Origin: Sphingomonas bisphenolicum
GTDB lineage: Bacteria > Pseudomonadota > Alphaproteobacteria > Sphingomonadales > Sphingomonadaceae
NCBI RefSeq assembly: GCF_024349785.1
Contig: NZ_AP018817.1
Location: 2,139,501 to 2,203,500, forward strand
Reading direction: 5' to 3'
Length of the DNA: 64,000 bases
Under the pieces are notes generated by a model. That model worked only from the letters and a program-made list of their open reading frames with translations, ran no database searches and was not told where the DNA came from. The translations under genes were made by a program, and so were the position numbers. Below are positions 54,233 to 61,984 of this stretch, piece by piece. The number at the start of each line of letters is the position of its first letter. Within the stretch, counting starts at the first letter, position 1.

Positions 54233-55351
54233 ATGGCACTAAGCAAGGTGGGGGTCGTTGCGACCGCCCAGACAGAATTTCGACCTGCCTGGAACAATGC
54301 CCAGCATATCGATCTGATCTCTTCGGTGGTCACGTCGGTATTCAAGGGTTCAGGCCTGACGATCGATGATGTGGATTTCATCATCGATTCCGGCAGCGAC
54401 GTGCTCGACGGCCGGTCCATTTCCAACTGTGGTTTCCTCGGTGCGCTCGGCGCGCATCACAAGGAAGAGGCGCGGGTCGAGGAAGACGGGCTGTGGGCGG
54501 CGCTTTACGGCGTGAACAAGATCCGCTCCGGCTCGTCCTCGGTCGGCTTGATCGTCGCTTACTCCAAGCCGTCGGAATCCAATGTCGATCTGTACTGGAA
54601 TGCGCAGGTGGAGCCTTTCTACCAGCGTCCGGTCGGCTTCGGCCAGCGTGCCGCGAACGGCATCATGGCGCAGCGTTATCTGGCCGACAGCGGCCTTTCG
54701 AGCCGCGATCTGGCCGATCTGGTCGCAGACCGCTGGGCGGCCGCTGCGGCGTCCGGCAAGGTGTCGATCGATGACCTGCCCGACGCCGACGCCATATTGG
54801 CTGCGAAGGAGGGGGCGGCTCCGCTCACCGAACTGATGTTCGCCCGGCCGGTCGACGGCGCCGTCGCCGTGCTGATCGCACGGGAAGACATTGCCCGGCG
54901 GGTGAGCCGCAATCCGGCCTTCATCACCGGCATGGGCACATCGATGGATACGCATAGCGTCGCCGCGCGCGAGGCCGGCCGACTGTCGTCCGCCGCCACG
55001 GCCGCCGCCATGGCTTACCGCAATGCCGGCTGGGCGTCGGCGGATGCGGACATTGCCGAAATCAGCGGATCGTCGGTGATCGGCGAATTGCTGGCGATCG
55101 AGGCGCTGGGACTGGCGGAAGCGGGCAAGGGCCTGTCGGCCGCGCGCGACGGCAAGGTCGCGATCAACCGGTCGGGCGGCGCCTTGCCGGCCGATCCGAT
55201 CATGGCGACCGGCCTCGTCCGACTGGCGGAAGCCAGCCGGCAACTGAGCCAGCCTGAAACGTCCAGCGGCGGCACTCCGCGCCGCGCCATCGTCCACGGC
55301 GCCGGCGGCGTCGGCATGCAGAACAACTGCGTTTTCACTCTCGAGGTTTGA
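54233..55351 (+). CDS. Thiolase-like protein without the nucleophilic Cys (SCP-x/Ltp2-like), subunit 1
   Basis: The 372-aa protein has the thiolase/SCP-x fold (KVGVVATAQTEFR, then TIDDVDFIIDSGSDVLDG) but no Cys at the nucleophile position and no GHP His. The C-terminal block reads NRSGGALPADPIMATG. Members of this group pair with DUF35 proteins, and in actinobacterial steroid pathways Ltp2 with a DUF35 protein is a retro-aldolase. A second such protein and a DUF35 protein follow at once. ATG 54233 has AGGA seven bases upstream. ATG 54218 would add five residues. Thiolytic cleavage is unlikely. Aldol cleavage is inferred. Confidence 0.82.
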   Translation: MALSKVGVVATAQTEFRPAWNNAQHIDLISSVVTSVFKGSGLTIDDVDFIIDSGSDVLDGRSISNCGFLGALGAHHKEEARVEEDGLWAALYGVNKIRSGSSSVGLIVAYSKPSESNVDLYWNAQVEPFYQRPVGFGQRAANGIMAQRYLADSGLSSRDLADLVADRWAAAAASGKVSIDDLPDADAILAAKEGAAPLTELMFARPVDGAVAVLIAREDIARRVSRNPAFITGMGTSMDTHSVAAREAGRLSSAATAAAMAYRNAGWASADADIAEISGSSVIGELLAIEALGLAEAGKGLSAARDGKVAINRSGGALPADPIMATGLVRLAEASRQLSQPETSSGGTPRRAIVHGAGGVGMQNNCVFTLEV

Positions 55352-55353
55352 TC

Positions 55354-56505
55354 ATGGGCCGTCATGTTGGAATAGTAGGGGTCGGACAGACCCATCATGC
55401 CCGCCGCCGGACCGATGTCAGCCAGGCGGGTCTGGTGCGCGAAGCGGTGGACCGCGCGCTCGCGGACGCCAAGCTGAGCATGGAGGATATCGACACCGTC
55501 GTCGTCGCCACCGGCCCGGTGCTGTTCGCCGCGGTGAACCAGCCGGAAAAATGGGTGGTCGATGCGATCGGCGCGCAGGGCAAGTCGGTGGTCCGCCTGA
55601 CCAGCGGCGGCGGAGCGGGCTTCGCCGGGGCGCTGGCCGGCTATTATCAGGTCGCGGGCGGCTTTTCCGAGCGCACGTTGGTCGTCGCCTATGACAAGCT
55701 GTCCGAGGGGCAGCTGCAATATTCGATCTCCACCCTCTACGATCCCTTCTGGGGCCGGGAATTCGCGGTCGGCATCATGGGCTTTTCCGCCGCCTACTGG
55801 CGCGCGCGCATGGATGTGCTGGGCCATACGGAGGAAGCGGCGGCGATGGTCGCGGCGAAGAACCGCAAGAATGCGATCGCCAACCCCTATGCGCATGTGA
55901 AGAAGGAAGTGTCGGTCGACGACGTCCTCAATTCCAAGCCGCTCTGCTGGCCGATCAAACTGCTCGACGTGCCGCCCATTTCGGATGGCGCCGCTGCGAT
56001 CGTGCTGTCTTCCGAGAAGATGGCGCACCATTCGACCAGCCGTCCCGCCTGGATTCGGGGGATGGCCTATTGCTGCGAAGCGGACAATGCGCCCGAACGG
56101 TCGCTGATGCTGTCGGAGCCGCTGGCGATCGCCAGTCGCCAGGTCTACCGCGCCGCCGGTATCACCAATCCGCGACGGCAGTTCGACGTGGTGGAGGTGC
56201 AGGAGCCCTATAGCTGCTTCGAGCTGAACTACTATGAGAGCCTAGGGCTTTGCCCGCCGGGACAGGCGGCCGAGCTGATCGCGTCCGGCGCGACGCAGCT
56301 GGACGGCGACATCCCCGTGAATCCGTCGGGCGGCTGCATGGGGGCGAACCCCATCGGCGCGGTCGGCGTGATCCGCCTGATCGAGGCGGCGACGCAGGTC
56401 ATGGGCAAGAATGAAAGCCACCAGATCAAGGACGCCAAGACCGCCCTCGTGCAGTCGGGTGGCGGTTGGGCCAATCTGCGCGGTTGCGCCGTTCTGAGCG
56501 CATAA
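55354..56505 (+). CDS. Thiolase-like protein without the nucleophilic Cys (SCP-x/Ltp2-like), subunit 2
   Basis: The 383-aa protein begins GRHVGIVGVGQTHHARRR and carries the thiolase fold, but the nucleophile loop reads VVRLTSGGGAGFAGA with no Cys, and the histidine block reads NPSGGCMGANPIGAVG with Ala-Asn in place of Gly-His. VEVQEPYSCFELNYYESLG is well conserved for the family and contains Tyr residues of the kind used by Ltp2. ATG 55354 starts 2 bp after the previous stop, with GAGG upstream. The pair is probably a heteromer with the DUF35 protein encoded next. Confidence 0.85.
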   Translation: MGRHVGIVGVGQTHHARRRTDVSQAGLVREAVDRALADAKLSMEDIDTVVVATGPVLFAAVNQPEKWVVDAIGAQGKSVVRLTSGGGAGFAGALAGYYQVAGGFSERTLVVAYDKLSEGQLQYSISTLYDPFWGREFAVGIMGFSAAYWRARMDVLGHTEEAAAMVAAKNRKNAIANPYAHVKKEVSVDDVLNSKPLCWPIKLLDVPPISDGAAAIVLSSEKMAHHSTSRPAWIRGMAYCCEADNAPERSLMLSEPLAIASRQVYRAAGITNPRRQFDVVEVQEPYSCFELNYYESLGLCPPGQAAELIASGATQLDGDIPVNPSGGCMGANPIGAVGVIRLIEAATQVMGKNESHQIKDAKTALVQSGGGWANLRGCAVLSA

Positions 56506-56516
56506 GGAGAGACACG

Positions 56517-57443
56517 ATGTTTTCCGCACCGGACAGTTATCCGATCGACCTGCCGACTTTCCACAGCGAGATCAACCTGCCCTATACGCTGACGCCCGGC
56601 CGCGCGGCGGGCACGTTCCTGGCGGAGGTGAAGAACCGCCGGATCATCGCCTCGCGCTTCGCCTCCGGACAGGTGGTCGCGCCCGCGCAGGATTTCTCCT
56701 CCACCGGCGGAGAGGAGCCCGAAGCCTTTGTCGAAGCGCCGCACACCGGTGTGCTGACCGCCTTCACCCGTGTCGACGGGCAGGTGATCGGCTTCATCCG
56801 CCTCGACGGCTGCGACAATGATTTTCCGCACCGCATCCTGGCCGAACTGGATGATATTGCGATAGGCCAGCGGGTCGAGGCGGAATGGGACGACAGCGTC
56901 GAACAGTCCGTTCTGGCTATCAAGGGCTTCCGGATCGCGCCCGACGCCCCGGTCGGCGCGGTCAAGGCGCTGGCCGGGACGGAAGAGCCGCTGGGCGTCA
57001 TCCCCTACGCGATGAAGCTCGATTATGAACATGCCTATGGCCCCTATTATGGCCGCATGTTCGACGAGATCCGGGAAAATGGTCGCTTCATGGGCGTGCG
57101 CTCGCCCGGCAGCGACGTCGCTTTGCTGCCCCCGCGCGAGATTGACGACGTCACCCACAGCCGCACCGGCACCTGGAAGGCGTGCGCCGACACCGGGACC
57201 ATCCGCGGCTGTTCCATCATCAACATGGAAGTCTATGGCCAGACCCGCAAGGTGCCCTATGTCTATGCGGAGATCGTGCTGGACGGTGCGTCGACCCGCA
57301 TGATCCACGTGATCGAGATCGACAGCCTGGAAGAGGCCAAGGAGAAGATCAAGCCGGGCACCCGCGTCCGCGCGGTCTGGACCCAGGGCGAGCGCAAGGG
57401 CCGCGTGTCCGACATCGAACGCTTCGAGGTTATCGAGGGGTGA
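56517..57443 (+). CDS. Double DUF35 (OB-fold) protein, partner of the thiolase-like subunits
   Basis: The 308-aa protein contains two DUF35/OB-fold units. The first spans about residues 30-135 (VEAPHTGVLTAFTRVDGQVI, GFIRLDGCDNDF). The second spans about 175-305 (THSRTGTWKACADTGTIRG, VYAEIVLDGASTRMIHVIEI). The usual zinc-ribbon cysteines before each OB fold are absent from both. DUF35 proteins bind acyl-CoA and activate thiolase-like partners. Here the operon order (thiolase-like, thiolase-like, DUF35) matches such complexes. ATG 56517 is six bases after AGGAGAG. The last bases overlap the next gene as GTGA. Confidence 0.82.
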   Translation: MFSAPDSYPIDLPTFHSEINLPYTLTPGRAAGTFLAEVKNRRIIASRFASGQVVAPAQDFSSTGGEEPEAFVEAPHTGVLTAFTRVDGQVIGFIRLDGCDNDFPHRILAELDDIAIGQRVEAEWDDSVEQSVLAIKGFRIAPDAPVGAVKALAGTEEPLGVIPYAMKLDYEHAYGPYYGRMFDEIRENGRFMGVRSPGSDVALLPPREIDDVTHSRTGTWKACADTGTIRGCSIINMEVYGQTRKVPYVYAEIVLDGASTRMIHVIEIDSLEEAKEKIKPGTRVRAVWTQGERKGRVSDIERFEVIEG

Positions 57444-58273
57444 GCCACTATCGCATCACCTCCCTCCGGCTGGGCGAGCTGTATCTGCCGCATGGCGGAT
57501 CGGTGATGCGCGATCCGGTGCATTGCTGGCTGGTCCGGGGGGATGGCCGCACCATCCTGGTGGATAGCGGGATGGCCGACATCCCGACCATCCACAAGCG
57601 GTTGCGGGTGCAGGGCACCGGCGGCGGTCATCCGGCGCTGGTCGCGGCGCTCGCGGCGGAGGGGCTGACGCCGTCCGATATCAGCCATGTCGTGCTGACC
57701 CACATGCATTTCGATCATGCCGACAATCTGGACCTGTTCCCCGATGCCTGCATCGTGGTGCAGCGGGCCGAGATGCTGGCGGCGGTCGATCCGGTGCCCT
57801 CTCAACGGGTCTTCTACTGGCGCTCTACGCTCGACAATCTGATGGCGCGCAAGCGGCCGGCGCAATTGATGCTGCTGGATGGCGACCATCAGCTTTTTCC
57901 CGGTATCCGCCTGCTGTGGGTCCCCAGCCATACCGAGGGGATGCAGGTCGTCATCGTCGATACCGCCAAGGGCAAGGCGGCGATCGTGTCGGACCTGGGC
58001 GACCATTATCGCTACTGGTTCCCGGCCGACCCGCGGGCGACCAGTCATCCGCAACGGTCACTGACCGGCGCCTATCTGACGGGCAATATCCGCAGCGAGA
58101 GCGAGCGCGACTGGCAGCGCGCTATGCGCCGCGTGCAGGATAATAGCGACATCGTCATCCCCGCCCACGACTTCCGCATTCCGCGCAACATTCCCGACGA
58201 ATGGTTCGCGATCCCCGATTCCACCGACGGCGACCTGGCGCATGAACCGCCCGAGCCGGCCGCTTCCGCATGA
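57440..58273 (+). CDS. Metallo-beta-lactamase-fold hydrolase
   Basis: The 277-aa enzyme has the dinuclear metal motif THMHFDHADN, a conserved SGMADIP after the first strands, VPSHTEGMQV with a later His ligand, VSDLGDH with the bridging Asp, and PAHD near the C-terminus. Lactonases (AHL type), thioesterases and glyoxalase II share this fold. It overlaps the DUF35 stop by 4 bp (GTG 57440). Hydrolysis of a lactone or of a CoA thioester in the pathway is plausible. The sequence does not decide which. Confidence 0.88.
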   Translation: MSHYRITSLRLGELYLPHGGSVMRDPVHCWLVRGDGRTILVDSGMADIPTIHKRLRVQGTGGGHPALVAALAAEGLTPSDISHVVLTHMHFDHADNLDLFPDACIVVQRAEMLAAVDPVPSQRVFYWRSTLDNLMARKRPAQLMLLDGDHQLFPGIRLLWVPSHTEGMQVVIVDTAKGKAAIVSDLGDHYRYWFPADPRATSHPQRSLTGAYLTGNIRSESERDWQRAMRRVQDNSDIVIPAHDFRIPRNIPDEWFAIPDSTDGDLAHEPPEPAASA

Positions 58274-58282
58274 GGATGCCCC

Positions 58283-59080
58283 ATGGCCTATAATAATCTG
58301 CTCTACGATGTCAGCGACCGGATCGCGACGATCACGCTGAACCGGCCCGACGCGATGAACGCGACGACCGACGAACTCTATCAGGAATTGCAGGATTTGC
58401 TGGGCAAGGTCGCGGCGTACCGGGACGTTGGCTGCATCATCCTGACCGGCGCGGGGCGCGGTTTCTGCGCCGGCGCGGACCTCAAGGCGCGCAAGGACGA
58501 CATGACGCCGCTGCAACGCCGCGCGCGGCATCGCTGGATCTTGAAGGATATATTGGAGCCGTTGTTCCGCATCGAAAAGCCGGTGATCGCGGCGGTCAAT
58601 GGCGCAGCGGCCGGGGCGGGGTTCAACATCGCGCTCGCCTGCGACTTCATCGTGGCGAGCGAGAATGCGAGCTTCATCCAGGCCTTCGCGCGCGTTGGGC
58701 TGGTCCCGGACCTGGGCGGCCTCTACCTGCTCGGCAGGGTGATCGGCATCAACAAGGCCAAGGAGCTTTGCTATACCGCCCGCAAGGTGTCGGCGCAGGA
58801 AGCGGCAGACCTGGGCATCGTCAATCATGTGGTGCCGCATGACGAACTGCTGGAGCGCGCCCGCGCCATTGCGGCCAAGATCACCGCAGGATCGCCAACC
58901 GCGATCGGCATGACCAAGACGCTGCTCAACAAGGCCAGCAATTCCACGCTCGACCAGATGCTGGAATATGAAAGCTATGCGCAGACCGTCGCCTATCTGA
59001 CCCCGGAATATGAGGAGGGCGTGCAGGCATTCCGCGAAAAGCGCGCGCCCGATTTCGCCGCAGCCGCAGCAAGGGGCTGA
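58283..59080 (+). CDS. Enoyl-CoA hydratase/isomerase (crotonase family)
   Basis: The 265-aa crotonase has the oxyanion-hole segments FCAGADLKARKDD and NGAAAGAGFNIALACDF. In the second active-site block the sequence is GLVPDLGGLYLLGR, with Asp where classical hydratases have Glu. This Asp is typical of PaaG-like isomerases and hydratases, so double-bond isomerisation is as likely as hydration. GAGG lies eight bases before ATG 58283. It follows the MBL-fold gene by 9 bp. Confidence 0.92.
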   Translation: MAYNNLLYDVSDRIATITLNRPDAMNATTDELYQELQDLLGKVAAYRDVGCIILTGAGRGFCAGADLKARKDDMTPLQRRARHRWILKDILEPLFRIEKPVIAAVNGAAAGAGFNIALACDFIVASENASFIQAFARVGLVPDLGGLYLLGRVIGINKAKELCYTARKVSAQEAADLGIVNHVVPHDELLERARAIAAKITAGSPTAIGMTKTLLNKASNSTLDQMLEYESYAQTVAYLTPEYEEGVQAFREKRAPDFAAAAARG

Positions 59081-59084
59081 AATC

Positions 59085-60275
59085 ATGGACTTCAGCTACA
59101 GCCCGCAGGAAGAAAGGTTTCGCGCAGACCTGCGCGCCTGGCTGGCGGACGCCCTGCCGCCGGGCTGGGGCGAGACGGTGTTCGAACCGGAAGACGAGGA
59201 CGAGCGGGCGATGTTCCGTCTGGCCTGGGAGCGCAAGCTGCATTCGGGTGGCTGGAGCGGGATCAACTGGCCGGTCGAATATGGCGGGCGCGGCGCCACG
59301 CTGGTCGAGCGGGCGATTTTTGCCGAGGAGATGGCGCGGGTGGGGGCGCCCGAGGGGCTGAACATCATCGGCCATAACCTGGCCGGGTCGACGATCCTGC
59401 GGCACGGGACGGAGGCGCAGAAGAAATATTTCCTGCCCCGCATCCTGTCGTCGGAGGATGTGTGGTGCCAGGGCTTTTCGGAGCCCAATGCCGGGTCCGA
59501 CCTGGCGTCGGTGCGCACGCGGGCCGAGCGGCGGGGCGACAAGTTCATCGTCAACGGACAGAAAATCTGGACCAGCTTCGCGCAATATTCGCAATGGTGC
59601 TTCGCGCTGGTGCGGACGGACCCCGACGCGCCCAAGCATAAGGGCCTCAGCTTCCTGTTGATCGACATGAAGAGCCCCGGCATCTCGATCCGTCCGCTGC
59701 GGCAGATATCGGGCGAGTGCGAATTCAACGAGACCTTCTTCGACGATGTCGAGGTGCCGGTGGACAATATCGTCGGCGACATCAACGACGGGTGGCGGAT
59801 CGCGATGACGACGCTGGCCTATGAGCGGGGGCCGGAAGATGCGCTGGGTCGCCAGATCCGCTTCAGCCAGGAACTGGAAAAGCTGGTCGGCACGGTCGCC
59901 GCGACGCCGCGGGGCGGCGCCAAGCTGATCGACGATCCGATCGTGCGGCAGAAGCTGGCGCGCTCCATCACCGAGGTCGAGATCATGCGCCTGAATGCGG
60001 TGCGGACCTTCAGCAAATATCTGAACGGCGACGACCGGGGGCCGGACGCATCGATCATCAAGCTCTACTGGAGTCATGCGGCGCAGAATATGTACGAGGC
60101 GGCGATGGACATATTGGGGCCGACGGCGCCGATCGCCGCGCCCGATCCTTTGAGCGCGGGCGGCGGGCGGTTCCAGCTGAGCTACCTCCAGTCCAAGGCC
60201 TTCACCATCTATTCCGGGTCGTCGGAAATCCAGCGTAACATCATCGGCGAGCGTATGCTCGGCCTGCCGCGTTAG
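59085..60275 (+). CDS. Acyl-CoA dehydrogenase, large-type subunit (FadE29/ChsE-like)
   Basis: The 396-aa flavoprotein starts MDFSYSPQEERFRADLRAWL, has WCQGFSEPNAGSDLASV and the FAD segment KFIVNGQKIWTSFAQYSQW, and ends FTIYSGSSEIQRNIIGERML. The YEG catalytic Glu position is Ser (YSG), as in subunits of heterotetrameric steroid side-chain dehydrogenases. AAGGGG precedes ATG 59085. The next gene encodes a second, smaller and divergent member 11 bp later, so an alpha2-beta2 enzyme is likely. The substrate is probably a bulky acyl-CoA. Confidence 0.92.
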   Translation: MDFSYSPQEERFRADLRAWLADALPPGWGETVFEPEDEDERAMFRLAWERKLHSGGWSGINWPVEYGGRGATLVERAIFAEEMARVGAPEGLNIIGHNLAGSTILRHGTEAQKKYFLPRILSSEDVWCQGFSEPNAGSDLASVRTRAERRGDKFIVNGQKIWTSFAQYSQWCFALVRTDPDAPKHKGLSFLLIDMKSPGISIRPLRQISGECEFNETFFDDVEVPVDNIVGDINDGWRIAMTTLAYERGPEDALGRQIRFSQELEKLVGTVAATPRGGAKLIDDPIVRQKLARSITEVEIMRLNAVRTFSKYLNGDDRGPDASIIKLYWSHAAQNMYEAAMDILGPTAPIAAPDPLSAGGGRFQLSYLQSKAFTIYSGSSEIQRNIIGERMLGLPR

Positions 60276-60286
60276 GGGGACGGCCC

Positions 60287-61411
60287 ATGAATTTCGGCTT
60301 CAACGAAGAACAGAAGAGCCTGGGGGAAACGGTCGCCGCCTTGCTGGCCGACTTCCCGGCACTGACCGGCCCCGACCCGGCCGAAGCACGCGATCCGGCG
60401 GTCTGGCAGGCGCTGGCGGACCTTGGCCTGTTCGCCCTGCTGGTGCCGGAGGCGCATGGCGGGGTGGGGCTGACGCTGGTCGACGTCGCACTGGCAATCG
60501 AGGCGCTGGGCGCGGGTCTTGCGCCGCCGATCGCCGCGTCCACCCTGATCGCGACTGACATCATCGTGCGCGCAGGCACCGCGGCGCAGCAGGCGTCGCT
60601 GCTGCCGCGCATCGCCACGGGCGAGTTGCGCATCGCGCTGGCTATGCTGGAGAATGGTCAGGGCTATGACCCCGATGCGGTGCAAACCGTGATGGGCGGC
60701 AATGGCGTGACCGGATCGAAGATATTGGTGCCCGATGCGGATGTCGCCGACCTGCTGCTGGTGCTGGCGCGCATCGATGGTCGCATTGGCCTTCTCCTGG
60801 TCGCGCGCGATGCGCGCGGGGTGTCGATCCGCCGCCATGCCGATATCGATCCGTCGAGCGGGCTGTGCGAAGTGACGCTGGACGGCGCCGCATTGATGGA
60901 CGGGGCGCTGGTCGGCCATGCGGGATCGGGCGACGTCGTTCCCCGCCTAATGGACGCCGCCGCCATCGTCTATGCAGGCATGGCGATGGGCATGGCCGCA
61001 AGGATGCTGGACGCATCGGTGGACTATGCCAAGACGCGGGTGCAGTTCGGCCAGCCGATCGGGGCATTCCAGTCGATCAAGCACCGCTGCGCCGACATGG
61101 CGGTGGCCGTCGAGGCGGGGCGGTCGGCTGCTTATTACGCCTTCTGGACCGCCGCAGAAAATGACCCCGATCGCAGCCGCGCGGCGTCGATGGCCAAGGC
61201 TTATTGCGGCGAAGTCGCGCGCGATGTCTGCAACGAAACGGTGCAAATCCATGGCGGCATGGGCTTCACCTGGGAATTGGGACTGCACCGCTTTTTACGC
61301 CGGGCAAAGGTGCTGGAGCATGGCTTTGGCAATCATGTCTGGCATTATGAGCGGATCATGGTGGAAACGCTGGCTGCGCAGGCGGTCGGCGACAAAGCCC
61401 AGGCGGCCTGA
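60287..61411 (+). CDS. Acyl-CoA dehydrogenase, small-type subunit (FadE28/ChsE-like)
   Basis: The 374-aa protein begins MNFGFNEEQKSLGETVAALL and has a divergent middle domain lacking the usual SEPxAGSD segment (LAMLENGQGYDPDA there). The C-terminal half keeps the FAD-binding RVQFGQPIGAFQSIKHRCAD and QIHGGMGFTWELGLHRFLRR. Such sequence-degenerate partners pair with a large-type subunit and complete its FAD site. It starts 11 bp after that gene and ends 24 bp before the biotin carrier gene. Confidence 0.9.
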   Translation: MNFGFNEEQKSLGETVAALLADFPALTGPDPAEARDPAVWQALADLGLFALLVPEAHGGVGLTLVDVALAIEALGAGLAPPIAASTLIATDIIVRAGTAAQQASLLPRIATGELRIALAMLENGQGYDPDAVQTVMGGNGVTGSKILVPDADVADLLLVLARIDGRIGLLLVARDARGVSIRRHADIDPSSGLCEVTLDGAALMDGALVGHAGSGDVVPRLMDAAAIVYAGMAMGMAARMLDASVDYAKTRVQFGQPIGAFQSIKHRCADMAVAVEAGRSAAYYAFWTAAENDPDRSRAASMAKAYCGEVARDVCNETVQIHGGMGFTWELGLHRFLRRAKVLEHGFGNHVWHYERIMVETLAAQAVGDKAQAA

Positions 61412-61435
61412 CGATCAGGCCCTTCATCACATGGT

Positions 61436-61927
61436 ATGGACCGGATGAGCGAACAATTGCTGCGTGACATCGAAATACTGGCCGACCTGTTCAAGGCCGG
61501 CGGCTGGACCGAGTTGCGGGTCGAAAGCGGCGCAATCAGCCTGCTGTTGTCGAAGGACAAGGCGACGCTGTCGCTGGACGGGGCGCAACAGGCGGCGATG
61601 CCGGTTGCGGTGCCGCCTGTTGCGCCCGCGCCAGCCGCACCGGAACCCGTCGGAGCGGGCGCCAGTGCCGGGCCGATCGATCCCGCCTGGACCGCGGTGA
61701 AGGCGCCCAATCTGGGCACCTTCTACCGGTCGCCCAAGCCAGGCTCCCCGCCCTTCGTGGAGGTCGGGCAGCGGGTAGAGGCGCATACCGAACTCTGCCT
61801 GATCGAGGTGATGAAGCTCTTTACGTCGGTCAAGGCGGGGATAGCCGGAACGCTCCAGCACGTCGCCGTGGCCGACGCCGATCTGGTCGAGGGCGGACAG
61901 CCGCTCTTCTACATCGCGTGCGACTAG
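61436..61927 (+). CDS. Biotin carboxyl carrier protein (AccB-like)
   Basis: The 163-aa protein has a predicted N-terminal helix, a Pro/Ala-rich linker (about residues 54-80) and a C-terminal biotinyl domain with the biotinylation site Lys127 in CLIEVMKLFTS. PNLGTFYRSPKPGSPPFVEV is the thumb region as in AccB. No biotin carboxylase gene is in the window, so AccC from elsewhere must serve it. ATG 61436 is used. ATG 61445 (MSEQLLRDI) is equally possible, since neither has a clear ribosome site. The next gene encodes a carboxyltransferase-like protein, its likely partner. Confidence 0.9.
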   Translation: MDRMSEQLLRDIEILADLFKAGGWTELRVESGAISLLLSKDKATLSLDGAQQAAMPVAVPPVAPAPAAPEPVGAGASAGPIDPAWTAVKAPNLGTFYRSPKPGSPPFVEVGQRVEAHTELCLIEVMKLFTSVKAGIAGTLQHVAVADADLVEGGQPLFYIACD

Positions 61928-61984
61928 GTCTGCACCCCAACATTCTGAAAGACGCGCCGGACGGCCGCGGGAGAGTATAAGTAA

